Source: an uncultured Saprospiraceae bacterium (GTDB lineage Bacteria; Bacteroidota; Bacteroidia; Chitinophagales; Saprospiraceae). Taken from it: DNA of 40,844 nucleotides. Positions 17,005 to 24,727 of this stretch are shown here, piece after piece. The position numbers were made by a program, and so were the translations under genes. The notes below the pieces were generated by a model. It was not told where the DNA came from. It searched no databases and saw only the letters and a list, made by a program, of their open reading frames with translations. Location of the stretch: assembly GCA_938010715.1 (NCBI GenBank), contig CALLVG010000203.1, forward strand, positions 1 to 40,844, in the 5' to 3' direction. How positions within the stretch are numbered: position 1 is the first letter of the stretch; every line of letters starts with the position of its first letter.

Positions 17005-17391
17005 TTATGTTCTTCTTTTTCCAAGAAGAAATTGAAATATATCGTTTGTTTCTAAAAGAATAGATAAAGGAACTAAAAGAATAGCAGTCAAGGAAACTCT
17101 CAAATATATTGGATTTATTTCTTCATCAACTTGTAAAACATAAGTCGCAACTACATACCAAAGAAAGCAAATAATTCCTGCAAAAAAAACTAATTTAATA
17201 ACATTAATTTTAGATTCTTCATTATATAAGTTCTGATATAACATTACGATTAGAAAGTAACTTATATAAACACAATGAAGCAGTATCTCGTTAGAATTTT
17301 CTATTAAAAAAATAAACAAAGATTCCGAAAACATTGTAATGACACAAATTACACAGATGAAGGATTTGATTCCGAAAAAAATATTTTTCAC
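17005..17391 (-). CDS. Small four-helix membrane protein, unknown function
   Basis: 128 aa from a GTG at 17391 (reads MKNIFFGIKSF). The frame opens further up at a GTG at 17442, but those 17 codons read partly through a dispersed repeat, so I prefer 17391. Four hydrophobic helices fill most of the protein (about 5-28, 35-52, 62-85 and 95-112), and it ends in the basic LLGKRRT. The coding strand is very AT-rich. I do not recognise a family. Flanked by intergenic repeats on its upstream side; could be recently acquired or a degenerating gene. Confidence 0.6.
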   Translation of the reverse strand: MKNIFFGIKSFICVICVITMFSESLFIFLIENSNEILLHCVYISYFLIVMLYQNLYNEESKINVIKLVFFAGIICFLWYVVATYVLQVDEEINPIYLRVSLTAILLVPLSILLETNDIFQFLLGKRRT

Positions 17392-17425
17392 AAATTCTTT
17401 TTTAAGAAGGAGGCAGCCCCCCGTT

Positions 17426-17491
17426 GGTATAAGTCTTCCCACTACCCAAAACTAAAGCGCTGGTTTAAGTTTTCAAAAACTTGAACCCAAT
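17426..17491. repeat. Dispersed repeat, copy 1
   Basis: GGT-A-TAAGTCTTCCCAC, then a spacer, then GCGCTGGTTTAAGTTTT and AAAAACTTGAACC as an inverted pair. It aligns along its length with 20510-20574. Confidence 0.6.
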
Positions 17492-17750
17492 ATTACGCGC
17501 GTCTGTGACGCAACTTTTACACAAATCTACAAAACAGAACCTCAAAATTATTCAGGAAAATAGTTGAGAAACTCCAAAAGGAGCATTGAGAGAAGTGGGG
17601 GTGGGATTTTTGATGACGAAAATTTTTTAGATTTGATTTTCATGTTTCCGTTAGCCGCGGCGGACAAGTCAAAGACGGGCAGATAATGGAATTCAGTTGC
17701 GAACTGAATCCAGCGAAGGGTATTAATTGAGTGCCTACTTTTTAAGTAGT

Positions 17751-17862
17751 GCTCAAAAAATAACTTCCCTCTTCAATTCAATAAATTAGCTTGAAAAAAA
17801 CTCATTATCAATCACTTTTTCTTCACTAATTTTTTTTGAAAGCTGGAAGTTATTTTTTGAGC
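17751..17862. repeat. MITE-like element, copy 1 (perfect 18-bp TIRs)
   Basis: GCTCAAAAAATAACTTCC (17751-17768) and its exact reverse complement (17845-17862) bound 112 bp with no ORF. The interior (ATTAGC, CTCATTATCAATCACTTTT, CTTCACTAATTTTTT) matches copy 2 at 21498-21604. Confidence 0.8.
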
Positions 17863-17872
17863 GTTTCTAAAG

Positions 17873-20278
17873 TTAGAGTTTAATCATCCTTTTAGATAGG
17901 GTTGATTCTCCATTATTTAATAATAAGTACAAATTACCTTTCGGCAAGTGACTTACGTTAATAATAAAGTCTTGGGTCTCCGTTGATTTATTGAATTGTT
18001 GAACATCTAATATTTTTCCATTCACGTCCAATATACTTAATTCAAAATCTCCTCTCCAATCGTTATCAATATTCATTGTAGTTCTAAATGCAACTGGATT
18101 GGGAACTAAAGTCACATTTTCATCATCTTCAAAAACATTTTGAGTATTAACCATTCCTTGAAACTCATACGCACCAATATCTACTTGACCAAATCTCGGG
18201 TTTCCATCCAAATCAATAGTTGGGGCATCGTCGTTTACTCCTGCATTAATCAATGGACTTCCCGCCAAAAGGTGATAATCCATATTGAATGCATCGACAA
18301 ACATGGGGTCATCCTGACTATTGTTAATGTCCATCATGTGCGTAAGGATACTCTCTGTTGAGTTATCATTGGAGAAGTTTCCACCATCGGAAACAACAGT
18401 TGTATTGCCAGTACTGGCTGCGTAGTTAGTCGCATTGACATTCAAAAAGGCATTATTTTGTAGAAACAATGTTGCCTGACTAGAGTTGGTAGTCGAAGTA
18501 GCAATTCCAGCGGATAGTTGACCAGTATTGTCAGAAAAGGTGGAATTCTTAATGGTAACATTCAACTCATCTGATCCAGAAGCCTCCATTGAAATAGCAC
18601 CCACATCGCTTCCTACATTGTTTACAAAAAGACAACTTGTAATATTTGAGTTGGCATTGCTGATAATCATAGCCCCCCCTTCACCTGTAGTTTCGTTAGA
18701 ATTAAAAATGGTATTGCTCAAGTTCAATCGTGAGTCACCCATTTGACTTTCCCCCATAAATATCGCCCCAACAGAGGTGCCAGCTTGATTCTCTTCAAAA
18801 CGAGAATCTTCAATTGTGATAGCCTCGGCACCAGCGATAAAAATACCTCCTGCTATTACATTTGCTGAGTTTGAGGAAAAGGTGGTATTTTTCAATGTAA
18901 GAGATTTGGTCTCATTTTGAACATGAATTGCACCTCCAAATCTAGCATCATTAGCTTCAAAAATACAGTCCTCAAATGTCATACTAGTCTTAAGGGCAAG
19001 AGCCAGACCTCCTCCATAGTTGCCCGAGCTGTTTCCATTGAAATTCGTGCCTTTGACAATAGCGATAGTAGAGTCTCCATTAATATTTATCGCACCTCCA
19101 TTTTCGCGGATAGAACTATTATTTTCGAATACACAATCTGTGATGAGCACCCGCTTTCTATCTCCAGTAGTACTTACTGCACCACCTGTAAAGGTGACCT
19201 CATTATTTCTGAAAATACAATTCAGCAATTCAAAACTTCCACTAAAAGACGCAAGTGCTCCCCCTGCAAAGCCAGTGGCAGTATTCTCTTCAAAGAGACA
19301 ATCTTTTATCAAAAAATCTTCGGCAAATTGTTCTGAGAAAGTAAAGTTTCTAGAGTCCGTATAGATTGCACCTCCATTCAAAGCAAAATTACTTTTGAAT
19401 TCACAATTTACGACGTCCACATTTGTGCTGTGCCAATTATATATTGCACCAGCAAAACTTCCTTCATTTACATTATCTGTAAAATTACAATTTTCGATAT
19501 TTAATCCGCGTGACCATTCAGTATATAATGCACCTTCACTGATCGAATTTTCAAAGAAATTACAATCTTTAATTTCGACATTTTCAACTCTTGTCATATA
19601 GAGAGCTGCCTGATCCATTGCAGTATTTTTAAAGAATCGACAGTTCTGAAAAACAGAATTGGATGCAGCGCTTTCAAGAAGACTGATCCCAACGCCAGTG
19701 CCGCCAAAATTACCTGTAAAATCTGTATTTGTAATTGTCACTCTAGCGTAAGATAAAATACCAGCACCTGCCCTCGACCAAATATCACCTGCTCCGTCAT
19801 TATCTAAATAAGTATTTGTTCCGCCAGTAATTGTAAAAGCATCTAGCAAAACAGACCCTGCTGCAGAATTAATTACCATTACATGAACAGCATTATCTTC
19901 TCTATTATCTATGACATTGTCATCAACGTCATCGCCTGCCAAATCACCTGATAATATGGTAGGATTGGAGGCGATGTCCCTATCATCTTGTGTAAGTTCA
20001 ACCCCTGCGAATCCTCCAAAAATACTTACTGGACGGTTCACCTCAAATGTACTTAAAGTGTCCAATGAACCGAGCCCTGGTCTATAGGTTCCTTTTGCGA
20101 CCCATATAATGTCTTTTGAAGTATCGTCAATCGCTTTTTGCAAATCAGTATAAGCATTTTCCCATGATGTACCATCATTGGTTCCAGTTGCAGCTTGATT
20201 AACATAAATCTGGTTTTGTTGGGCTGATAACATGAATGACATCAGACATGATGTAAAGAGTAAGATTATTTTTTTCAT
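17873..20278 (-). CDS. Secreted right-handed beta-helix protein with T9SS sorting domain
   Basis: 801 aa. Signal peptide 1-19 (FMLSAQ) then [23 protein letters not shown], the usual start of right-handed parallel beta-helix proteins. About fifteen repeats of the type I-x-N/D-C-x-F-x-x-N-x-A/G-x-x-G-G-A-I (about 140-640) form the helix, similar to chlamydial polymorphic-membrane-protein repeats. A choice-of-anchor-Q-like end ([28 protein letters not shown]) follows near 660-710. The C-terminus ([39 protein letters not shown]) is a T9SS type-A sorting domain. Likely a surface adhesin or glycan-binding protein; no catalytic motif seen. A candidate promoter lies just upstream at 20310-20339. Confidence 0.9.
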   Translation of the reverse strand: MKKIILLFTSCLMSFMLSAQQNQIYVNQAATGTNDGTSWENAYTDLQKAIDDTSKDIIWVAKGTYRPGLGSLDTLSTFEVNRPVSIFGGFAGVELTQDDRDIASNPTILSGDLAGDDVDDNVIDNREDNAVHVMVINSAAGSVLLDAFTITGGTNTYLDNDGAGDIWSRAGAGILSYARVTITNTDFTGNFGGTGVGISLLESAASNSVFQNCRFFKNTAMDQAALYMTRVENVEIKDCNFFENSISEGALYTEWSRGLNIENCNFTDNVNEGSFAGAIYNWHSTNVDVVNCEFKSNFALNGGAIYTDSRNFTFSEQFAEDFLIKDCLFEENTATGFAGGALASFSGSFELLNCIFRNNEVTFTGGAVSTTGDRKRVLITDCVFENNSSIRENGGAININGDSTIAIVKGTNFNGNSSGNYGGGLALALKTSMTFEDCIFEANDARFGGAIHVQNETKSLTLKNTTFSSNSANVIAGGIFIAGAEAITIEDSRFEENQAGTSVGAIFMGESQMGDSRLNLSNTIFNSNETTGEGGAMIISNANSNITSCLFVNNVGSDVGAISMEASGSDELNVTIKNSTFSDNTGQLSAGIATSTTNSSQATLFLQNNAFLNVNATNYAASTGNTTVVSDGGNFSNDNSTESILTHMMDINNSQDDPMFVDAFNMDYHLLAGSPLINAGVNDDAPTIDLDGNPRFGQVDIGAYEFQGMVNTQNVFEDDENVTLVPNPVAFRTTMNIDNDWRGDFELSILDVNGKILDVQQFNKSTETQDFIINVSHLPKGNLYLLLNNGESTLSKRMIKL

Positions 20279-20309
20279 TTTAGTTGAGTTTGTTATTTAA
20301 AAGAATTAT

Positions 20310-20339
20310 TAAATGTATCAATTAGGACAAAAAAACAAA
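20310..20339 (-). promoter_or_regulatory. Candidate promoter of the beta-helix gene
   Basis: On the minus strand TTTG (20336-20339) is followed after 18 nt by TACATTTA (20310-20317), close to the TTTG-N19-TAnnTTTG consensus. It would start transcription about 25-30 nt before the ATG. Confidence 0.45.
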
Positions 20340-20468
20340 GAAAATATTCACCTAAAGTGTTATCACGAGACAATATTTTATTTAGTTATACGATTCCTGC
20401 ATTTTGTGTGTGTGTTTGATGATTTTTTTTGTACTGATGATTTTTTTTTCGTTCATTCAAGTAGCTAA

Positions 20469-20487
20469 CGCTCAAAAATAACTTCCC
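20469..20487. repeat. Half copy of the 18-bp TIR element
   Basis: CGCTCAAAAATAACTTCCC matches the left end of the elements at 17751 and 21498 with one A missing. No right end follows; the next bases start a different repeat. Confidence 0.6.
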
Positions 20488-20574
20488 AAAGCCATTGCGC
20501 TGGCCCGCTGGTCTAAGTCTTCCCACAAATCCAAAGCCATTGCGCTGGTTCAAGTTTTGAAAACTTGAACCAGC
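20485..20574. repeat. Dispersed repeat, copy 2, with duplicated 18-mer and palindrome
   Basis: CCAAAGCCATTGCGCTGG occurs at 20486-20503 and 20531-20548. Between them is GGTCTAAGTCTTCCCAC. The end is a palindrome with GCTGGTTCAAGTTTT (20544-20558) perfectly mirrored at 20560-20574. Aligns with 17426-17491. Confidence 0.65.
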
Positions 20575-20635
20575 CTTCCACTTTTTTGGGTTGGATTATC
20601 ACTTGTACCAGCAGGTGACTTTCTACAAAAAACAA

Positions 20636-20667
20636 AAAGCCCTCGCGAATCACTTCACGAGGGCTTT
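20636..20667. terminator. Intrinsic terminator of pyrH (copy 2 of an identical pair)
   Basis: Same 32 bp as at 14224-14255. It is 27 nt past the pyrH stop codon on the minus strand, with T-runs on both strands. Confidence 0.9.
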
Positions 20668-20693
20668 CTATTTTTTTTCTAAAATAACAAAAT

Positions 20694-21416
20694 CTATCCT
20701 TCCACTAAAGTACCAACTGACTCACCTCTAACGATTCGAGACAAATTGGATGGATTTCCGATGTCAAAGACGACAATAGGAATATCGTTCTCTTGACACA
20801 GGGTAAAGGCCGTCATGTCCATTACTCCAAGTCCGAGGCTAATCACTTTTGCAAATGATAAAGTATCGAATTTCGTGGCGCTTGGATCTTTGAGCGGATC
20901 AGAAGTATAAATACCATCAACTCTGGTTCCTTTCAAAATTACATCAACTTCCATTTCGTTGGCGCGCAATGCTGCTGCTGAGTCGGTTGTAAAAAACGGG
21001 CTACCCGTTCCACAAGCAAAAATTACAACTCTACCTTTTTCGAGGTGTCTGATGGCTTTACGACGAATATAGGGTTCTGCTATTTTTTTCATATCGATGG
21101 CTGTGACCATTCGAGTTTTGACAGCGTAGGCATCATCTTCTAATGCACTTTGCAAAGCCAATCCATTGATAGTGGTTGCCAACATACCCATGTAATCACC
21201 TTGCACTCTATCAAATCCAGTATTTGCAGCTTGAATTCCTCGATAGATGTTTCCGCCGCCAATCACGATTGCAACCTCAATTCCATCTTCTACCAAATCT
21301 TTAATTTGGGAAGCATAGTGTCGAAGCATGTTTGGGTCAATACCATACTCTTGGTCTCCCATAAGGGACTCACCACTTAATTTTAGAAGAATTCTTTTAT
21401 ACTTGATTGATGACAT
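20694..21416 (-). CDS. pyrH: UMP kinase
   Basis: Phosphorylates UMP to UDP with ATP in pyrimidine nucleotide synthesis; cytoplasmic hexamer of the amino-acid-kinase fold. 240 aa, the normal length. N-terminal KLSGES (residues 12-17) is the phosphate-binding start. VIGGGNIYRG follows, then GDYMGMLAT, then the GTGSPFFTTDSAAALRA nucleotide-binding region. It is the last gene downstream of the ribosomal-protein/tsf cluster but is separated from tsf by 295 nt containing a terminator, a repeat element and a heptamer array, so it probably has its own promoter. frr, often next to pyrH, is not in this window. Confidence 0.97.
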   Translation of the reverse strand: MSSIKYKRILLKLSGESLMGDQEYGIDPNMLRHYASQIKDLVEDGIEVAIVIGGGNIYRGIQAANTGFDRVQGDYMGMLATTINGLALQSALEDDAYAVKTRMVTAIDMKKIAEPYIRRKAIRHLEKGRVVIFACGTGSPFFTTDSAAALRANEMEVDVILKGTRVDGIYTSDPLKDPSATKFDTLSFAKVISLGLGVMDMTAFTLCQENDIPIVVFDIGNPSNLSRIVRGESVGTLVEG

Positions 21417-21442
21417 ATTGATAGAGAGATTTTTTTTGTGAT

Positions 21443-21470
21443 GTTGAAAGTTGAAAGTTAAAGGTTGAAA
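21443..21470. repeat. Four GTT-phased heptamers just upstream of pyrH
   Basis: GTTGAAA, GTTGAAA, GTTAAAG and GTTGAAA follow at exact 7-nt spacing, 27 nt before the pyrH ATG on the complementary strand. Confidence 0.55.
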
Positions 21471-21497
21471 GTTTTGAGAGAGGCTTGTTTAGTATTA

Positions 21498-21604
21498 CTC
21501 AAAAAATAACTTCCCTCTTCGATTCAAAAAATTAGCTCGAAAAACCTCATTATCAATCACTTTTCCTTCACTAATTTTTTGAAATCGGGAACTTATTTTT
21601 TGAG
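21498..21604. repeat. MITE-like element, copy 2
   Basis: CTCAAAAAATAACTTCCC (21498-21515) and its near-exact inverse (21587-21604, one mismatch) bound 107 bp. The interior aligns with copy 1 at 17751-17862, including CTCATTATCAATCACTTTT. Confidence 0.8.
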
Positions 21605-21666
21605 CGTTCCTTAACTTTCAATTCAATAATGTTTCCAAAAAGGAATGCAAATAAATTTTAGACAAA

Positions 21667-21698
21667 AAAAAGGTGAATTCCGAAGAATTCACCTTTTT
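21667..21698. terminator. Intrinsic terminator of the rplM-rpsI-rpsB-tsf operon
   Basis: GGTGAATTC (21672-21680) pairs with GAATTCACC (21685-21693) across CGAA, with A5/T5 flanks. It is 14 nt past the tsf stop on the minus strand. Confidence 0.88.
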
Positions 21699-21711
21699 AA
21701 AACCAATATTT

Positions 21712-22560
21712 TTAACCTAACTCAACGTGCTTGTAAGCAGTGATAGTTAAGTTTTTATCAATGCTGGTCAAATATGATTGAACGGTTTGTTTTCCGTCTT
21801 TTACATATTGCTGATTCAACAATGTTTTTTCTTTGTAGAATTTATTCAACTTACCCATTGCGATTTTTTCTAACATCGCTTCAGGTTTGCCTTCTTGTCT
21901 TGCTTGCTCTTTTCCGATTTCGATTTCTGAATTGATAACAGAAGCATCAATTCCATCTTTATTCAAAGCAATAGGACGCATTGCTGCAACTTGCATTGCT
22001 ACGTTTTTACCTGGCTCAATGATATTTGGTCCTTCTACATTCAAAGCAACCAATACACCTGCACGGTATCCCATGTGGATGTAAGGAATTACTTGACCTT
22101 CTCCGGCAGCGGTTTCCAATTTGTGGTAAGTTGCCAATTCGTGCTTCTCACCGTTTACACCAATCTGCTCAGTGATTTTTTCACCAACAGTCATTCCGCT
22201 GTCATAAGGTAAGGCTAAGAAATCTTCAATAGAGTCAGGAAGATTTTTCAAACCGATATCCGCGATAGAATCAGCAAATGCAATAAATTTTTCATTTTTA
22301 GCAACGAAATCAGTTTCGCAACTCAAACGAATTACAACGCCGTTGTTTCTGTTACTAGAAGTTTTTGCGATTACAACACCTTCTTTCGCATCTCTATCCG
22401 CTCTTTTTGCAGAAAGTTTTTGTCCTTTCTTTCTAAGCAATTCAATTGCTTTATTGATATCACCTTCAGCTTCAGCTAAGGCTTTTTTACAATCCATCAT
22501 TCCTGCGCCCGTCATATCACGCAGTTGTTTAACATCTTTTGCAGAAATTGCAACACTCAT
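21712..22560 (-). CDS. tsf: Translation elongation factor Ts
   Basis: Guanine-nucleotide exchange factor for EF-Tu. 282 aa, normal. N-terminal UBA-like domain with VKQLRDMTGAGMMDCKKALAEA and GDINKAIELLRKKG, followed by the diagnostic SCETDFVAKNEKF. Then come the dimerisation domains (HMGYRAGVLVAL, VAMQVAAMRP). It follows rpsB by 65 nt as last gene of the operon, with an intrinsic terminator right after the stop codon. Confidence 0.97.
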   Translation of the reverse strand: MSVAISAKDVKQLRDMTGAGMMDCKKALAEAEGDINKAIELLRKKGQKLSAKRADRDAKEGVVIAKTSSNRNNGVVIRLSCETDFVAKNEKFIAFADSIADIGLKNLPDSIEDFLALPYDSGMTVGEKITEQIGVNGEKHELATYHKLETAAGEGQVIPYIHMGYRAGVLVALNVEGPNIIEPGKNVAMQVAAMRPIALNKDGIDASVINSEIEIGKEQARQEGKPEAMLEKIAMGKLNKFYKEKTLLNQQYVKDGKQTVQSYLTSIDKNLTITAYKHVELG

Positions 22561-22625
22561 GTTCTTGATTTTGAATTTTTAGTAATAAATTAAAATTAAG
22601 TGTAGTTCAGAAGTTGATGTCTTTT

Positions 22626-23366
22626 CTATTTTGCCTCTGCCTCTTTCTTAGGCTCAGCAGCAGCAGCTTCTTTTTTCGAGTTACGTTCTGCCAATCCTTC
22701 TTTGATACAATCTGCGATATACTTCGTGATGATTTCAATCGACTTAGAAGCATCATCATTTCCTGGAATAGGAAAGTTGACCAAGTTAGGATTAGAGTTA
22801 GTATCAACGATACCGAAAGTTTTTACACCTAATTTTGTAGATTCAGCTACTGCTAAATGCTCATGTGCAATGTCAACAATAAATACTGCTGAAGGAATAC
22901 GAGTCATGTTCTCGATACCACCCAATACTTTCTCCAACTTATCGCGCTCTCTACCGAGTGTTAGTCTTTCCTTCTTAGTAATGCTGGTAACATTTGAGTC
23001 ATTCAACATATTTTCGATATTCTGCTTTTTCTTAACAGAACGTCTGATTGTTGCGAAGTTCGTCATCATACCACCCAACCAACGGTCAACCACGTATGGC
23101 ATTCCAACGCTTTGAGCTGCTTCAGAAACAATCGTTCTTGATTGTTTTTTGGTAGAAACGAATAAGATTTTTTTACCAGATTTAGCGATTTGCTTCAATG
23201 CATTTCCTGCTTTTTCCATTCCTTCTAAGGTACGGTTGAGGTCAATAACATGAATTCCTTTTCGCTCCATGAAGATGTAAGGAGACATCTTTGGGTTCCA
23301 TTTTTTCTTTTGGTGCCCAAAATGTACGCCTGCATCCAACAAATTTTTATATGTAGGTATAGCCAT
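22626..23366 (-). CDS. rpsB: 30S ribosomal protein S2
   Basis: Small-subunit ribosomal protein needed for S1 binding to the ribosome. The frame is open 15 codons earlier (to 23411), but MAIPTYKNLLDAGVHFGHQ at 23366 is the conserved N-terminus, giving 246 aa. Marks include GVHFGHQKKKWNPKM, the IDLNRTLEGM segment, WLGGMMTNF and GVKTFGIVDTNSNPNLVNFPIPGNDDA. The end is an alanine/lysine/glutamate-rich tail (KKEAAAAEPKKEAEAK), common in this phylum. Third in rplM-rpsI-rpsB-tsf. Confidence 0.97.
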   Translation of the reverse strand: MAIPTYKNLLDAGVHFGHQKKKWNPKMSPYIFMERKGIHVIDLNRTLEGMEKAGNALKQIAKSGKKILFVSTKKQSRTIVSEAAQSVGMPYVVDRWLGGMMTNFATIRRSVKKKQNIENMLNDSNVTSITKKERLTLGRERDKLEKVLGGIENMTRIPSAVFIVDIAHEHLAVAESTKLGVKTFGIVDTNSNPNLVNFPIPGNDDASKSIEIITKYIADCIKEGLAERNSKKEAAAAEPKKEAEAK

Positions 23367-23431
23367 TTTTAATTTTGATTTTGAAAACAAAAAAAGTAAA
23401 GAAATTTTCAAAGAATAAATAAATCCTCCGA

Positions 23432-23818
23432 TTAACGTTTTGAGAACTGGAAGCTCTTACGTGCTTTCGGTTTACCGTATTTCTTACGCTCTACGGCTCT
23501 TGCATCTCTGGTAAGAAATTTTCTTACTTTCAATGGTTTACGATTCTCTTCGTTCAATTTCACCAAAGCACGTGAGATACCCATTCTTACGGCTTCTGCT
23601 TGACCTTTGAAGCCGCCACCGTCAACATTTACGTTTAAGTTGTAAATATTTTCAGCTTCGATAGCTTGAAAAGGTTCTTTTACTTTGTTTTGAATATGCG
23701 TTTGTGGGAAGTACTCTTCCAAAGCTTTACCATTGATGGTAATTTGTCCGTCACCTTTTGAAAGGTAGATACGAGCAACAGCAGCTTTTCTTCTTCCGAT
23801 GGCATTAATCACGTCCAT
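23432..23818 (-). CDS. rpsI: 30S ribosomal protein S9
   Basis: 128 aa, the normal length. Starts MDVINAIGRRKAAVARIYL, carries NVNVDGGGFKGQAEAVRMGISRAL, and ends with the invariant SKR, whose last residues reach the ribosomal P-site tRNA. It starts 20 nt after rplM in the usual rplM-rpsI pair. Confidence 0.97.
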   Translation of the reverse strand: MDVINAIGRRKAAVARIYLSKGDGQITINGKALEEYFPQTHIQNKVKEPFQAIEAENIYNLNVNVDGGGFKGQAEAVRMGISRALVKLNEENRKPLKVRKFLTRDARAVERKKYGKPKARKSFQFSKR

Positions 23819-23838
23819 ATTATAAAGATTGATTTTGC

Positions 23839-24288
23839 TTATTTAGTAAATTCAAGTTTCTCAGGTTTTTGAGCTATGTGTGGGTGCTCGCTTCCTGCAT
23901 AAACGAATAATTTTTTGAACATCGTTTTTCCCAATTTATTTTTAGGAAGCATTCCTTTTACAGCATGCTCAATAGGGAAGATTGGCTTCTTTACCATATA
24001 TTCCGCTGGAGTACGGCTTTTTTGTCCACCCATGTATCCACTGTGAGAAAGATATTGTTTGTCTTTCATTTTGTTTCCTGTGAATCTTGCTTTTTCAGCA
24101 TTGATTACAATCACAAAATCACCTGTATCTACGTGAGGTGTAAAAGAAGGCTTGTGTTTTCCACGAAGAATATGTGCAATCTGAGATGACATACGACCAA
24201 CTACTTGACCTTCTGCATCTACGATATGCCATTTTCTTTCAACTGTTTCTTTCTTTGCCGAAAGAGTTTTATAACTAAGTGTATTCAC
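23839..24288 (-). CDS. rplM: 50S ribosomal protein L13
   Basis: 149 aa. [28 protein letters not shown] at the N-terminus, [22 protein letters not shown] in the middle and [29 protein letters not shown] at the end are standard L13 segments. First gene of the rplM-rpsI-rpsB-tsf operon. The promoter should lie in the 440-nt upstream region; TATATTTT on the minus strand near 24310-24325 is a weak -7 candidate. Confidence 0.97.
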   Translation of the reverse strand: MNTLSYKTLSAKKETVERKWHIVDAEGQVVGRMSSQIAHILRGKHKPSFTPHVDTGDFVIVINAEKARFTGNKMKDKQYLSHSGYMGGQKSRTPAEYMVKKPIFPIEHAVKGMLPKNKLGKTMFKKLFVYAGSEHPHIAQKPEKLEFTK

Positions 24289-24498
24289 TTTGTATAATTT
24301 TGAAATTTAGTAAAATATAGAATAGGGTTTTTGTCCTTTTCTACCGCCTTTTTCAAAGCGGCTGCAAAAGTAATCCCTCTTTCTACTTTTTCAAAGCTTT
24401 TTATTGAGTTTATTGAAAGTCATATTCATAACTCACTGATAATCAGTAAAATTTTCGCACAGAAATTTTAGAGACTGCTTTTTTTTATGCAAAAAAGC

Positions 24499-24671
24499 AC
24501 GTAATGTGGGGCGGTGCTCCGCAAATGTCGCTCTGAGAAAGTTGTTTTTTGGGCTTGTCAGTGTCCTTTGTTTTGCTAAAAAACGAGAGAACGAATTGCG
24601 TGTTGGCTTCGCCTTGAGGCTTGTTTTTTGATTTCTTTGAAATCATTGCGGAGCAGCGCTCCGCATTACGT
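24499..24671. repeat. 173-bp element with imperfect 26-bp terminal inverted repeats
   Basis: The 26 bp at 24499-24524 and 24646-24671 are inverted copies with about three mismatches (shared ends ACGTAATG...TGCTCCGCAA). The right arm also folds on itself as GCGGAGC-AGC-GCTCCGC. It abuts the terminator at 24672. Confidence 0.6.
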
Positions 24672-24706
24672 AAAAAGCCTTGAGCAAACACTGCTCAAGG
24701 CTTTTT
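24672..24706. terminator. Strong intrinsic terminator of the small basic protein gene
   Basis: A perfect 15-bp stem AAAAAGCCTTGAGCA/TGCTCAAGGCTTTTT with a five-base loop, 22 nt past the stop of the minus-strand gene at 24728. Confidence 0.88.
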
Positions 24707-24727
24707 CGATTCTCTTATTTAAAAAGA

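Larger units (their letters stand above)
17392..17872. other. Repeat-filled 480-nt region upstream of the small membrane gene
   Basis: No credible gene. It holds one copy of the GGTNTAAGTCTTCCCAC dispersed repeat (17426-17491), a TTCAGTT-GCG-AACTGAA hairpin (17692-17708) and a full 112-bp terminal-inverted-repeat element (17751-17862) that ends ten bases before the beta-helix stop codon. Confidence 0.6.
20279..20693. other. 415-nt region between the beta-helix gene and pyrH
   Basis: No gene. Contains the candidate beta-helix promoter, a half copy of the 18-bp TIR (20469-20487), a duplicated 18-mer (20486-20503 and 20531-20548), a perfect 15-bp-arm palindrome (20544-20574) and the pyrH terminator (20636-20667). 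Confidence 0.6.
24289..24727. other. 439-nt region upstream of rplM
   Basis: Holds the rplM promoter region, an imperfect 26-bp inverted-repeat element (24499-24671) and the terminator of the next minus-strand gene. A 68-codon frame at 24485-24691 reads through both and is not a believable gene. Confidence 0.6.

Noticed and set aside
17600-17665. Possible fourth copy of the A6-hairpin-T6 element
   Set aside because: Only the CGGCGGAC block and an A/T-rich flank match; the GTAGCnGAAAA block is missing.
20544-20574. Perfect 15-bp palindrome as a terminator
   Set aside because: No T-run follows on either strand and no gene ends beside it; treated as part of a dispersed repeat.
23367-23411. 15-codon extension of rpsB
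   Set aside because: Conserved S2 proteins begin at the MAIPTYKNLLDAGVHFG region; the extension has no counterpart.
24485-24691. 68-codon minus-strand ORF upstream of rplM
   Set aside because: It spans the inverted repeats and the terminator stem; its coding signal comes from the repeat.
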